A DNA stretch of 64,000 bases from Morella rubra (lineage: Eukaryota > Streptophyta > Magnoliopsida > Fagales > Myricaceae), in the NCBI GenBank assembly GCA_003952965.2, contig CM025852.1:15174901-15238900 (forward strand). Reading direction: 5' to 3'. Below the pieces are notes generated by a model. That model was not told the origin of the DNA, ran no database searches, and saw only the letters and a list, made by a program, of their open reading frames with translations. Each line of letters opens with the position of its first letter. The stretch's first letter is position 1. This document shows positions 31,796 through 44,454 of this stretch, in pieces. A program made the position numbers and the translations under genes.

Positions 31796-32789
31796 ATGGC
31801 GAGTCGCCGTAGATTCCTTTGGTGTTTGACACTTCGTGCTTTTGAGGTTATAGCTTTTTTGTCTTACTTCTAGCTTTGATTCATCGTGCTTCTTAAGCTT
31901 GCTATGCGTCGTACTCTGGGTCAACCGAAATTTCATAACTTAATGGCTAAGTTTCGCTAAATTTCATCAATTTCCAACGATGATCATAAAATGTCCTACT
32001 TGCTTTCGAAAAATAAAAAGTCTACAAAATTGAACCATAAAATCGTGAATGAACTCCAAACCTACTAGTAAAATAAAAATCATATGGTTCAGTTTTTGAT
32101 GAAAACCTCCTACTAGCTTAAAAATTCAAATTAGTTCAAAACGTGCTCCTCAACATCCTGAATAAAAGCTTAGTCACTTGTGAATTTCAATTCTCACTTA
32201 ATCAGGTCCAAATCAAGGTTTTAAAATTAATACATCAACTACTAATTAATCTTCAAATCACCACTAAATCACTATACTTATTCACTAATTACTCCCTAAT
32301 GCACAACTAAACCCAAAGTTGATTTCAAACAATATGCATGTTATGTTAAACAAAAGCTCGAGGTATGACAATTTGGGACATATACGTTTGTTTAGATTTG
32401 TGTTTTTATTTATGTATTTGGGACATATCTGTTTATTTTTTGATATGTAGTGATTTTGATTATTTTATGAGTTTTTTTTTTCCTGACATTTAGATATGTA
32501 AATTGACCAAAATACCCTTTTGTTGGCAAAATTAAAAAAATTGCAAAGTTAAACAGCTAAATAAAATACGTATTTAAATAAAATTTAAGTACAACACATA
32601 AAAAGATCATAAATAAGTAATATAATAATTTAAATAAAATTTAAGTACATATATATATATTAAGTACAAATATGTTTTAAATAAAATAAAATAACGATCC
32701 AGATATCTATAAGTATGTTTTAAATACAAATATGTATTAAGATGGCATCTTAAATAAAAAAATATTTCATAATTAAGTCATTTGTTTGT

Positions 32790-34140
32790 CTCGACCGATC
32801 GATCAGTATATAATTACAAACCTATTTATTGTTTAAGTGCATCGTCGTTTTTGTTATACAACGCGATCGATCTTTAATATAAGATGATCGATCATCGAGG
32901 ACAATGTCGTCTTATTTTCAAATGATGATCGATCGTTGTATTCGACCAATCGATCGGTATACAAATTAGGGTAAGATGAATTTGTGATTGAATGTTGTGT
33001 GTTTAAATATTTGCACACACAAAATACATACAAACAAATTATGTTAGGATATATCTAGATTACATAAAAACATATTAAGCACACATAATTAATCTTTAGG
33101 AAAGAATGTTTAAGTTGTACATGTTGCATCATAGAAACACATTGTAAGAGTTAGTGTGAGGCATGTATTAAGATAGAATAAACTAGTGATGTAGTCTTCA
33201 TTTAGCACATGATCATAAGTTATTAGTATGAGGCATGTATTAAGATGACATCATAAGTTAAATTTTTTTCATAATTAAGCATTTATTTGGTTGGTTAAAA
33301 ATCATTTTTTAATAATTAGGATCATTGATCGATCAGTACAAAATGGTGTCGTTTAAGCTTTTATGACGATAGATCGTCTCAAACTGCCGATAGATGGCTT
33401 GCATTTTGTTACAATCAATCTGTCAAAAAACTTAGCAGAAATTTTAAAGCTGACAAGGCGATTCGGTTTTAGGCCGATCGATCGGTGTTTATCGAGCTTC
33501 AAATGCAAAATGCTCTAAGGCCGTGGGTGAAGTGAAAAAACACACCCACGACAAGGAGGAGACGACACATGTGGCAAGGTGTTATTTTCCCCCAAACTTA
33601 GCCCAAACACCATCCCCCTTTTTATTGGGAGAGTGTTTAGAATAGCTTAAGTGTAAGCCCAAGCTCAAATTCATTGGTTTTTTAACGGGTGAATATTGAA
33701 AAATTTGGAGGAAATTTGTGAGATCTTAGTGGGGATTTAGTTCATCTTGGTGTAGATTTCGTGCAAGAGGTAATTTACTTGACCTACACTACGATTTGGT
33801 TGGTTATTTGATTTTTTTTTTTTTTGCATTTATGGGTATTTTTAATATGATTTATGATGATTAGAGCTTATTAGGGTGTTTTTACTATGTACATTGGAAT
33901 TAGCATTGCATGAGGATGATTTAGAAGTGCTTTGGGCGTGGATTTGAGTGTGTGGAGAGGCTTGGCATGTTTTTTTTTTTTTAGGTTAAATGCGATCGAT
34001 CGCCACTTTTACCGATCGATGGTTTGGAAGATGGAAGACATATGATTGATCGTTTGTTAGTTAAAAGACAGACGATCGATTGTCTGTACTTACCGACCGA
34101 TTGACAGTAATACCGATTGAACGGTGTTTAAGGCAGATGT
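32790..34140. repeat. Left CGATCGAT subterminal array
   Basis: More than a dozen CGATCGATC-type palindromes (for example GACCGATCGATCAG near 32797 and GCCGATCGATCGG near 33474) are scattered over 1.35 kb, mixed with an internal duplication of an ATTAAGATGGCATC-like segment (32727 and 33238). The presumptive promoter and leader of the transposase gene lie at about 33640-33780. Confidence 0.7.
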
Positions 34141-35059
34141 TGATTATTGATCATGTGTAGCATTTATACTCTTTATATATTTGATTATTGAAATGCTGGA
34201 GCTCTAAAAATGAATCATGAAGTTTGAGAAGATTGGAGGATGATTATGTGAGTGTTTTTTTTATTATTGATGTGTAGTATTTGAGCTATTTACATGTCGA
34301 TTATTGAAGTGCTTGAGTTATGGAAATGAATTATGAAGTTTGAGAAGCATGGAGGATGATTATAGGAGTGTTTTTTATTTGTTTTGTTTGGGTTTATTTT
34401 TGGTATATAATGTGTGTAACCTTAGACCCGTTCAGGGGTTAGGACGCGATAAATATGTATTTATCTTGTAATAACCTTGAATTGTCTAAAATATGGACAG
34501 TTTGAGATTGTGGGTTTGGGGTTGGACAAGTTCGGTACTTGTGTCCAGTCTAGTCTTTGAGGAAGTTCGGTATCATATTCTTTTTGTCTTTTGGGTATAC
34601 TACTAGCATTGGTGTATGATGTCATATAACTGTCGTTAAGACGTCTGCCCTAACGCTGTGTGTGTACTTGGGGACTGGGGGGAGATGCTGCCGAATTTTT
34701 TTAGGTATGGATGGACAAGTTGAACTGATGTTCAACTCCGAATGCATAATCTTGAATGAGATATGACCTATCAGTTGGGCACAAAGTCAAGTTCCAATGA
34801 TTGGGTGTTTATGAGTTACTTAATGTTGTGTATTGTTTTTAGATTGGTGGGATGGATAAAGTTGGGTTTACAAGAAAAATCGGTTTGTAAAAAGTATATA
34901 CAGGGGGTTCGTGGGTTTGTTGGTATGGCTGCTTGTTGTGTAAACTCTCGGGGTTAGATCAGATGTCTGTGTCAGAAGTGCAGAAATGTAATGTTTCAAG
35001 TGTTGGATAAAATGTAGTGTTGAATACCCTCCTTAAGTTATGGGTGTTTCACGGGGAGG
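34141..35059. other. Presumed 5' introns/leader of the TNP2 gene
   Basis: No convincing coding exon. A short duplication (ATGAAGTTTGAGAAG near 34217 and 34336) and a perfect 13-bp inverted repeat (35020-35032 with 35059-35071) are present. The first exon with readable TNP2 sequence starts at about 35120. Confidence 0.45.
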
Positions 35060-35163
35060 GAGGGTATTCAACTTGCTTCAAATCTGAGTAAAGAGTCCAG
35101 TGCTAGCTTACCACATTGTGATGAGAATTTAGAGGGAGATAGCTTTGATGGAATGGAGGAAAT

Positions 35164-36467
35164 TGTTGGCTTTTAGTCACAATCAATGTTTTGATGATAA
35201 CAATAGAAGTAATTGAGATGTGAAGCAAAGCGGATCCAAAATGAGCACGAAGCAATCAAGTAACATCCTTCAATGGAAAGTGCTTTTAAAGTGAAGACTC
35301 AAGATGCTAGGGTAATCTTTGTAACTCTAAGACTTCATCTTTAACAAGGATTTGAACCACACACTTGCATATTTCTTCAAAACTTGCATGAAATGTTTTA
35401 CCTCTTGTTTTGAAGATTTAAAAATATTTTTAAATGGCTTAAAATATCCCAATCAAAACTCCAAACCTTTTATATACTTATGGAAGTTAGTCTTTAAAAT
35501 TGGGTATTTTAAGTTGGTCAAAATCGTGTTTTTAAAACAGCGGATCATGTACTTAAGTTGAGGAGGTCAACCGCTCATGTAGCGGTCGACCAGTCTTGAC
35601 CGCTTGGTATAGCGGTTGACCGGTTGGTTTGAAAATGTTTAGAAAAGAGCCGTTCTGGCTCCTGACATTATGACCGTTGTGTAACGTTAACCTGCAGCGA
35701 TCAACCGGTTCATCGAGAGTTTTTTAACAGCTCGACTTCCAACAGCTATAAACGGCTATTTTTCTTATGAGGCCTATATAAAGCCATCCCTACGCCTTTT
35801 AAAAGTTGCTGAACAACTTTAATCATTTTGCCAAAGTTAAGAGTGATCTAAAACCTTTCAATCCTTGTTCAAACATCATTCACATCATATAATCAACACT
35901 TTCACATCCTTGTTGTTGTGTGAAGTTTAAGAGATAGAAATTTCTCATTGTAATATCTACTCCATCAAGGGAGTTTTAGTGAGCATTCTTGTTCATCCCC
36001 ATACACTATTAAGAGAGTGATTCTCTTGTTTCCTTTTGGTGAGGTTTGTTCATCAAAAGAAGGAGTTTAGAGAGGTTTGTTCTCAAACTCGTTCTTGAGG
36101 CTTGAAGAGGTGTTTCTCAAGCTCAAGTGTAAGGAAGGCTCTCCTTGGTTGAAGGGAGCATAGTGGAAAACCTCAAGGCTCGGTAAAGGAGCTTGAGGGG
36201 TGGATGTAGGCGGGTTTGCCGAACCACCTAAAAATCTTGTGTTTGCTTCTCTTCCCTTATCTCATTACATTGTGCTATTAGTTTCCTACTCTAAGTTTTA
36301 TTTCTTTATCTAAGTTGCAATATATATTCTTGTGTTCAATCTTTTATTGCAATCACTTCTCTTTGTGAGACTTATAGCTAGCAAACACTTTCTAAAGGGT
36401 GAGTTTCGAAAAAGTTTTGAAACCCAATTCACCCCCCTCTTGGGTTGCCTTAATCCTAGGATTTACA
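35164..36467 (+). repeat. Solo Sirevirus-type LTR (TSD GAAAT/AAAAT)
   Basis: It starts TGTTGGCTTTTAGTCAC and ends TCCTAGGATTTACA. It is related to the LTRs of 26812-31795 in inverse orientation, sharing the CACCCCCCTCTTGGGTTGCC and GGTGGATGTAGGC blocks. The flanks are GAAAT (35159-35163) and AAAAT (36468-36472), a 5-bp duplication with one transition. The TATA box CTATATAAAG is at 35774-35783. It splits TNP2 coding sequence in the codons for the MEEM/LIDVHVG stretch. Confidence 0.88.
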
Positions 36468-36998
36468 AAAATGTTAATCGATGTTCATGTGGGGAAAGAA
36501 GGTGGGGCGGCAGGGGTTGAAATGGAGAACCTTGACATTAGGAAAACCCCCACTTCGAGACTGAAGGCTTCAATACCATTTGATAAGTTTAGTAAGTTAT
36601 CAATTACGGTCTGGCAGTTGCATGTGAAGTCGGAGAATAAGTTGTCAGTTAAGGCATTTGATATGGTGTTACAATTGATTAAGGAGGCATTGCCAGTGGG
36701 GGAGACGTTACCGAGATCGTATTACAAGGTGAAACAATTGCGAAAGGGTGTTGGGTTTAGTTATTATAAGATCCATGCATGTTAGAATGATTGTGTGTTG
36801 TTTTGGAAGGCAAACAGCAAGTTTGACGATGGGGAGTGTATAAGGCATTCTGCAGATTCATTGGTTTGGAAGAATTTTGATCAGGACCATGGTTGGTTTG
36901 CTCAATATGCCCGCAACGTCCGCCCTTGTCTTGCTTTAAATGGGCTTAATCCGTTCAGAAACATGAGCAATGCGTACAGTATTTGGCCAGCTGTTGTG

Positions 36999-39418
36999 TG
37001 TAATAGCCCGGACCGTCAAGACCTGAAGCGTTGTCTTATAGTAATGGACGCCGCTATTAAACTGAGGTTACGGCCAGTGGGAGGATCATTAAAGCAATAG
37101 GATTCTAAGAAATAAACATCATCAAGACTTTTATTCCAATCTCTGTATCACAAAAGAGTACCAATTCTGCTTTCTACGTACATCTACAAAACATGGTAGA
37201 ATAACTTCTAAAATTCAGTACAATTTACGTAGATCTTTATCTTATTCTCCTCTACTCTTCCTCGTCATGATTGCTAGAAAATATAATCAGGATGCTCTCA
37301 ACATGATGTCTAGGTTCTCAGTGACCCAGACCCAACTACCAGCTTAGTATCAAGACCTCATGAGTTAAAGTCTAAGTAAATTCTCCCAGGTACATTCTGA
37401 ACATATGCTAAAAGAATTTAACAAACAACGGTGAGTCCAAATGACTCAGTAAAGCTAGTGGTTAGACAGACAGCAGATAGAAAAACAAGATATTGAAGAA
37501 AACCCGTTCATCAATAAAATCTCAAAACAGAAAAAGAAAGTAAATGAAAAGACTCAGTTTTCTCAAAAATGATCTTTTCCTTTTTCCATTTTCAATTTCG
37601 ATCACCACTACTCTCACTCCCAGAGTGAATCACTTGGCCAGAGTGACGGGTTACAAGTAACCTTCCGTATCTTTGCAGCAGTACTCCCAGAGTACAATAC
37701 GGCCTCAAACTCCCAGAGTGAGTTATCCTAACAAAGGATCTTTCCGCGTACGACGGAGAGGCCAGAATGTCACAACAAGTGAACACATCCTCTTGTGCAC
37801 AGTACTGTCACGTCTTCACAATATTACGTTAAGTATGCATGTCTCATGTCAACGCCCATACATATCACTCATGATATGCAACACCTTAACCATACTTGAA
37901 CATCACAATATTCCTTTCCAACGTACAAGTTAAGTGTGCATGTCTCATATCAACGCCCATACATCTCATTTATGATATGCAACACCTTAACTCATTTCCA
38001 TCATCACAACATTATAAAACATTCTCAAAGGAAAATGTTGTGAAGGCAAAAACAACACTTTGATTTCTCGGTTAAAAACCGGCTTAATCACCACGTAGAA
38101 AATACTAATTTTGACATGAAAGTATTGAAATCAAAAGGAAAGAAATATGTTCAAGCTTTGAAAAATAACTTTTGAAAGAAATTTTGAAAAGAAACAGATC
38201 AAAGTTGAAAAACAACTTGAAAACGAATCGAACTTTGAAAATGATACTTTTTCGAAAGGACGAGCTTGTTCTTCGTCAAGAACACGAAGAACACGAAGAA
38301 CATCAAGAACAATAGAAGAATAGAAAAAATGCTAATCAACATCAAGAGATGCTAGAATAATAAAGACAAGAGATTCACAATAATCATCTTGAAAACTTGA
38401 ATCGAAATCAAAGATAACCAACTAAACTTTACCTCTAAGCGAGTTGATCTTCACTAAACTAATTTTCCTCCTTCTTTCTCCCACTTCACTTCACTCTTTC
38501 TCTCAAGATTTAACTCACAAAAATTCAGATTGAATGGTGTACTCTTCAAAGGTCGAAATCCACCCTATTTATAGGAAAACACAGCCGGTTGCATTCCGAC
38601 ACGTGTCCGGCCTAGCTAGGCTAGCTTTGGTGAGTCACTAGGCTACATTTCTCTCCTCTTGACACCTAGCAACCTACAGCAGCTGCATGGAAAGGCTATG
38701 GCCGAAATTCTCCCTATAGGCTTGATGAGTCGCCGCCTAGGTGCACCGGTGGTCGACACCTCGAGCTTCCTAGGTCCTAGCCTTTTAGTGCTTTTGCATC
38801 GATTCGTCGTGCTTCAGCTTTGATTTGTCGTGCTTTGTAGCCATCTCTAATAATTCATCTCTATCTAGAATTCATCTCTAAAATTCATCTCTAATCCTAA
38901 TTCATCTCTATCCACAATTCATCACAATTCCAAAAATCGACCTACTAGCTTCCGAAAAATAAAAAGTCTCCAAAATTGAACCATAAGCTCGTGGATAACT
39001 CCCAACATATTAAAAGAATAAAAATCATGTGGTTCGGTTTTCGAGACAAAAATCCTGCTTGCTTAAAAAATTAAATTGATCCAATACGAGCTCCTCAACA
39101 TTTTGAACAACAACCTAGTTGCACATAAACTCCAAATCTCACTTAATCATGTCCTAATGAAGGTTCGAGACAAAAAGGTCTGACTAGCTTAAAAATTTAA
39201 ATTGATCCAATGCGTACTCCTCAATCTCTTGAACAATAACTCAGTTGCATGTGAACTCCAATTCTCACTAAATCATGTCCTAATCAAGTTTTGAACTTAG
39301 TAACTCAAGTACTAAATAATCTCTCTCAGCCACTAAGCAGCCCCTAAATGCACTACTAATCACAAACAAGACATCATAAACAATATGCATGTGATGTTTA
39401 AAAGCTCGGGGTATGACA
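36999..39418 (-). repeat. Solo Ty3/gypsy-type LTR (TSD TTGTG)
   Basis: Plus-strand ends TGTAATAGCCCGG and CGGGGTATGACA, flanked by TTGTG on both sides (36994-36998, 39419-39423). The TNP2 peptide ...SIWPAVV on the left continues as FSYNLLPWRC on the right once one TTGTG is removed, which proves insertion into the gene. The TATA box (CTATAAATAGG, minus strand, about 38566-38576) suggests minus orientation, starting TGTCATACCCCGAGC. The length of 2420 bp is long but within the range of plant gypsy LTRs. A short inner duplication (GTTAAGTATGCATGTCTCAT near 37828 and 37929) is present. Confidence 0.88.
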
Positions 39419-41213
39419 TTGTGTTTTCTTATAATTTGCTCCCGTGGAGGTGTAGAAGCTCTCATTTTCACTGATGACTCTTTTGATCCCTAGTCGCAAG
39501 TCACCGGGAAATTATATAGATATATATCTTCGACCCTTAGTGGACGAGTTGAAACAACTATGGAAGATGAGTTGAGACATACGCTTCAGATGGGATGACA
39601 TTTAAGATGCATGTGACTTTGATGTGGACTGTAAATGATTTCCAAAAATATAGCAATTTATTTAGATGGAGTACCAATGGGAAGTTGGGATGTCCAACAT
39701 GTAATTTAGACACTGACTATAAGTGGTTGAAGCACAGGAGAAGAATGTGTTATATGGGTCATAGGAGATACTTGACACCAGGGCATGCATGGAGATATGA
39801 TGTGGATACGTTCGATGGAAAAGAAGAACATAGACTTTCGCTTGAAGGGTTAACTGTAAGGACATATTGGAAAAATTGACGCATGTTGGGGAGACTACTA
39901 TCTTTGGTAAAGTGTCAGGGAAGAATAGGGGAAAGAAGAAACAGTCGTTGGAATAATTTGAATTGGACAAAGAAGAGCATTTTTTTTCCAACTGCCGTAT
40001 TGGAGTACGTTAGGTTTACGGCATAACTTGGACGTGATGCACATCGAGAAGAACATATGTGACAATGTGATTGGGACGGTGATGAATATCGAGTTCAAGA
40101 CCAAGGATTCAACGGTGCACGTAAAGATTTAGCTGAAATGGGGGTTAAAAAAGACTTGCACTTAGTTCATGACGGTTGGGTTGAATTGATGCCTCAAGTG
40201 GCATATACTTTAACTTGGAAGAGTGAAGGAGGGCCTGTGAGTGGTTAAAAGACGTGAGGTTCCCGATGGTTATGCAACTAAGATTTCATGTCGTGTGAAT
40301 CTCAGTAGTGGGTTCTTGCAGAGGGTTCTTCCAGTGATGATCGAGGGTTGTTGAAGGAAGACGTGGGTGGCGCAGTGACCGAATTATGTTTATTTTTTTT
40401 AGAGTTGTGCCCACGTACGTTGAAGATTTCTGTATTGCAGAGGATGTCAAAGATATCGAATAATTTTATGCAAGTTGGAAATGATTTTTCCACCCGCTTT
40501 TTTTTTTACTGAATGATGCATTTAGCGGTCCACTTACTGCGGAAGCAATGCTTGCTGGACTGGTACAGAATAGATGATGTTTCTAGTTGATTGTTAATGG
40601 GTGTCTCGAAACAGTCTGTGAAAAATAAGTCGCGTCCCGAAGGTTCGATTGCAAAGCGTATATTGAGAATGAGTGTTCGACATTTTGTTCCCAGTACCTC
40701 TAGGGGTCGAAATAGTGTTTAATCGCAGAGATCGAAACTACGATTATGACAACGAATGGAGGTACCAGAAAGGTCATTGGATGTGTTCACTCAGAGAATT
40801 AGATTGATAGGGGTTGCAAAAGGCATGACATAGACGAACAAAGTTCAAGAAAGCTCGGTGGTATGTGCTGAACAATTGCAAAGGCATCAACAACTACTTA
40901 GAGTAAGTAAATAAAATTTCAAATTTACTTTAATATATAGTTGTGATTAACTTTATTGTTACAGTGAACACATGGATGAACTTTGCACGCAAGGAGTTGG
41001 TGACATTTCTCGTACGCATGAGGAACAATTTTCAGATTGGTTCTTAGGGCGAGTAAGTGTTATTGACAAAGAATTCTAATTAATATTGTCTTTGTTTTTA
41101 ATGACCTTCTAATATTGTTGTAGGTTCAAACATTACGTTCTCAAAATCCATGTACATCGGTCGATGAATTGTTTTCATTTGTTTGAAAATCATTTTCATT
41201 GCATCAAAACCAT

Positions 41214-41305
41214 GACCCATAACCGGTTTGACCCAATTGCTTTCATTGGGTCAAACCCGGACCCACAACCGGTTTGACCCAATTATTTTCATTGGGTCAA
41301 ACCCG
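41214..41305 (+). repeat. Two 46-bp tandem hairpin units inside TNP2
   Basis: 41214-41259 and 41260-41305 are tandem copies differing at three positions. Each contains a near-perfect stem, CGGTTTGACCCAAT against ATTGGGTCAAACCCG, with a 7-nt loop. The units lie between the GTTCAAACATT exon start and DUF4216 coding sequence and are not part of the transposase family sequence; the relative at 10300-10350 lacks them. Confidence 0.92.
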
Positions 41306-41808
41306 GACCGATATCATACAGTATAGCGGGAAGAACAACGGAGAACTCAGAACAGTAATATTGTAGCACCGAGATCACATGAGGGAAATTTAATAGAATT
41401 TTACGAAACTTGTAGATATTTATGCCATGCAATACTTGCGAAAAAATACAGTATATTTGTTTAAGTGTGATTGGTGGGACGTTGGGGATCACCGTGGAAT
41501 TCGTATCGACGAGAACTTTAAGAGCATAAACACTTCCCGACTGTGGTACTTAGAAGATCCATTTGTTTTGGCAAATCAAGTAAGTCAAGTGTTTTATCTA
41601 GTTGATAATCTGCATGGACCTATGTGGCGAGTCGTGCAGAAGTTGTCTTGTAGAAATGCATATGACATTCCCGACCCAGATTTGGATGGTGAAGTTGATG
41701 TAAGCATCGAATTGGGAGCAGCCATCATGAATGAAGCATATCAGGAGGACGATGCCATTGACTTGTTTATAGACTTCTGATAGTTTAACCTTAATCTGCT
41801 ATGGAAGG

Positions 41809-42006
41809 ATGATTGTGCCAAACGTTATCCAAGCTTATGATGCAATTGATCGGCAGAAGAAAAGGCGTATAGATAGTAATGATGTTTTAGAGGGGGATGA
41901 AGCGGAAATTGAAGAAAATAGAGAGGAAAATGGGGACGAAGATTCGTTTGAAAGTGATAGCGATTCTACTGTGGATGAGGCATCGGGCGATAACGTGCAA
42001 GAATAG
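41809..42006 (+). pseudogene. Acidic C-terminal tail of the TNP2 gene
   Basis: The frame following the DUF4216 stop (41778-41780) gives RQKKRRIDSNDV and a strongly acidic run (EEENREENGDEDSF-like, ending GDNVQE). Acidic tails are common at the end of plant CACTA TNP2 genes. It may be in a different exon or joined to DUF4216 by a lost frame; that cannot be settled from sequence alone. Confidence 0.5.
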
Positions 42007-42129
42007 ATTCTGATTAATAATTTCTTTCAAGTATATTTCTTTGTAATGTTGATTTTGCTTAAGTGTTTTTACTGTTATTGTCTCTTTTACCACATCTTTA
42101 TCGTTTGTTTTGTTATGTCATAGCTTGTA

Positions 42130-44235
42130 CGTGAAATGAAGCGTGGACGGGAATTTCCTTCTCTTACTTCTGGACAGTTGCATGGCTCACTTACTCTGCT
42201 CACCGGGAGTCCGATCCTGAGTCTTAGTCCATGCACTCCTTCTTTGAGACCGAATGCCTCCATGAGTCAAGGCACGCCAGCTTGTCCTAGTAGTTGTGCA
42301 TGTAAGAAATTATTCTAAGTTATATTTTAATTTTTTAAGTTAAACGACAAACTAACTTTGCTAATTTCGTTTTATGTAGCGATGTCTGCTTCTAAGCACA
42401 AGCGAGGTAGGACACGCGGGGTCAGCTTTGAGAAGGGTCTTGGGTTCAGGAAATTATCGATGCATATCCGAAGGGAGAGTGTGGAGAAATGTCTTCCACT
42501 GTTGCCACCCTATCGACGAAGATTGGAATGTTGGTCCGAGGGCTGATTCTGATCTCCATTAACAAGTAGGCTAATGTTCCAGTATTTTTAAACTCATAAA
42601 CACTGCACAAACTATGATTGGCATGATTAAACTCATAAACACAGTATTTTTTGTTAAGCATTTCGTTTATCATTGTAATTTGTTACTTTTGGTACTTATG
42701 CAGGACCACTTCGACCTTGACTACACCGTCAGGAGGACGTGAGGATGGTGGTCGAGACTATGATGATGGCACGTCGAACGCACCGCAACCGGATGCATGT
42801 GTATTTCAAGAAGTTTCAGAGTAAAGAGGCGTTGCTGAAGCCCCACCCTGATAACATGGAAGAACAGTGGAAGGAGTTATGCGATCTGTTCACTAGCGAA
42901 GCATTTATGGTACGTGATTACAAAAACCCGTTGCTTAAATATTACATTTTTTATATTTAATTACTTAAAATATCACATAAACAAAGCGAGCAAAATAAGA
43001 AGAATAGATCAAAGTTGACTGTGAACCATGTTGCTGGTTCGCACTTGTTCAAGCGCACGGGAGCTTGCATGACAAGTTAAGTACTAAATTATGAATTTTA
43101 TTGTGATAGTCCCTAGAGTCGACCACAAGTGCATGGGTCGTGACAAGTAAAATAGAGCAAAAAGAGTATCGTTTCCACAAGGAGGAGATTCAAGAACCAA
43201 TTTATAAAATTTCCTATATTATTTAGATGATCCCAAATTGATGTGGATGATTGCAAATTTTTAACCTGAAAAATTAAATATTAAGGATTTCTAAGGCATG
43301 GATTTTATCAATTGATTGAATTCTTTCAATGAGTTTAAACATGATTGCTTGCATTAATGTTTTCTTACTTAAATTTTAAAGACACTTAAAATTCTAGACA
43401 AACGAACTAAGAAACATACAAAACACTCTGAAACAAAACAATTACTACTTAGAAATTGTGTGAAATAAATTCCCACATCATATTGATATATTTGTAATCT
43501 TTGAAATTGTATGTCAATAACTTTATGCTATTTCCATGTAGAAAAATCTCGACAGTGGCGAAATCAATCAGCAGAGCTATATAAGAAGAATTATACAAAC
43601 AAAGATGGTATTTGGACCTCAAAAGGAGCAAGAGAAATTTATGTAAGTCACTTTCATTTTAATCTAGTTGAAAGATGTCTGTATAGTTTATCTACTTTAA
43701 TGTTTCTGGTAATTATTGTCATTTTTTAGGAACGGATGGATGTCTTCCAGCGCAAGTGTGATTTAGAAGGGAAAACTTACACTGAAATTGAAGTATATTC
43801 CAAGATATTGGGCAAGAAGTCAGAATTTGTTGGGGGATTAGGACACAGAGTTAAGCCTCCGCCTTCACCAAGTTTAACTACACAGTATTATGATCTACAG
43901 CACTAGCTAGCAAAGGTAAGGGATGAGAGCTGCTAGAGAAAAAGAGTTGCAAGAATTTTCGAAGAAGCAAGTTGAGATGTAGGCCACGCTGCAAGACTAC
44001 CATGAGGAGCAGCGAGTGGAGCATGAGCGCATCGGTTGAAGCGGAAGGAGCGCATGAAAAAGGAGCAAGAGCGCATGCGAGTGGAACACGACGAGTGCAT
44101 GCAAAAGGAGCAAGAGCGCTTACAAGCAGAAATATCAAAGGACCTTGAGAAGAAAATGTCCTTCGTAATGTAGAAGAAAATGAGCAACATGTCAAAGCGA
44201 CTATTTAGCCAGTTTGGGGGCTCACATTGGTAGAA
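42130..44235 (+). pseudogene. CACTA second gene, Transposase_24 (Ptta/En/Spm, TNPA-like)
   Basis: The exons seem to be: 42136-42303 (Ser/Pro-rich start, MKRGREFPSLTSGQL); 42379-42570 (KRGRTRG..., then a basic domain); 42702-42911 (RMHVYFKKFQSKEALLKPHP, WKELCDLFTSEAFM); 42985-43080 (AKQNKKNRSKLTVNHVAGS); 43541-43641 (YKKNYTNKDGIWTSKGAREI) with a GTAAGT donor; 43730-43905 (ERMDVFQRKCDLEG, VYSKILGKKSEFVGGLGHRV); and a coiled-coil tail rich in KEQER to about 44235. This is the Transposase_24 pattern of a DNA-binding accessory transposase. Stops and frame changes in the basic domain and coiled coil make it inactive. Confidence 0.82.
43105..43515 (+). repeat. LTR-like fragment in an intron of the TNPA-like gene
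   Basis: GTGATAGTCCCTAGAGTCGA and the later AGAGTATCGTTTCCACAAGG resemble a conserved block I have seen at the start of some plant LTR repeats (CACAAGTGCATGGGTCG context). No second end or TSD was found. It lies between coding exons with correct splice-like borders (acceptor ...CATGTAG at 43534-43540). The family name is not given because I cannot place it. Confidence 0.4.
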
Positions 44236-44454
44236 GCATGTATGTTGTAATAGCTTTGTGATTATATATTATTACGATGTTATTTTCAGTTTAATTACGA
44301 ATCATTATTTATTATTATTGATGTTCATTAATGTGAGTATTGTATTGTTATTGTAACATTACGTGTTATATAATATTTTCTATTATTATTATTTTAAAAA
44401 AAAAATTGATTCTATTATTACCATTTGGTCGCCCATTCCAGTAATCGAATGGTT

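Larger units (their letters stand above)
26375..32370 (-). repeat. Gypsy LTR copy, split by a nested Sirevirus
   Basis: 26400-26811 and 31796-32370 together match the solo LTR at 36999-39418 (shared: GTGCACAGTAC, CTATTTATAGGAAAAC, GCTCGAGGTATGACA at the right end). On the minus strand it begins TGTCATACCTCGAGC at 32370. The left part is truncated: the sequence matching 36999-37770 is missing. The 26812-31795 element sits inside it, so this LTR is older. Confidence 0.82.
35120..41780 (+). pseudogene. CACTA TNP2-type transposase (Transposase_21, DUF4218, DUF4216), interrupted twice
   Basis: Exon pieces: 35120-35163, 36468-36998, 39424-39880, 39900-40920, 40970-41062 and 41310-41780. Motifs in order: LPRSYYKVKQLRKGVGFSYY and YKIHAC; NPFRNMSNAYSIWP; CPTCNLDTDYKWLK and CYMGHRRYL; LDVMHIEKNICDN (about 40028-40068, catalytic region); KLEMIFPPAFF (DUF4218); VYLFKCDWWDV and GIRIDENF (DUF4216); a C-terminus VFYLVDNLHGPMWRVVQ. 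Several stops and frameshifts are present. The protein would cut and rejoin element ends. The two solo LTRs lie exactly in coding sequence, with TSDs. Confidence 0.88.

Noticed and set aside
26807..31800. Perfect target-site duplication for the gag-only Sirevirus
   Set aside because: ATGAT and ATGGC share three of five bases. Decay by transitions is possible but not demonstrable.
37768..39418. Gypsy solo LTR starting at TGTCACAAC (37768)
   Set aside because: Homology to the 26.4 kb copy extends further left, and the start at 36999 yields perfect TTGTG duplications and rejoins the TNP2 frame.
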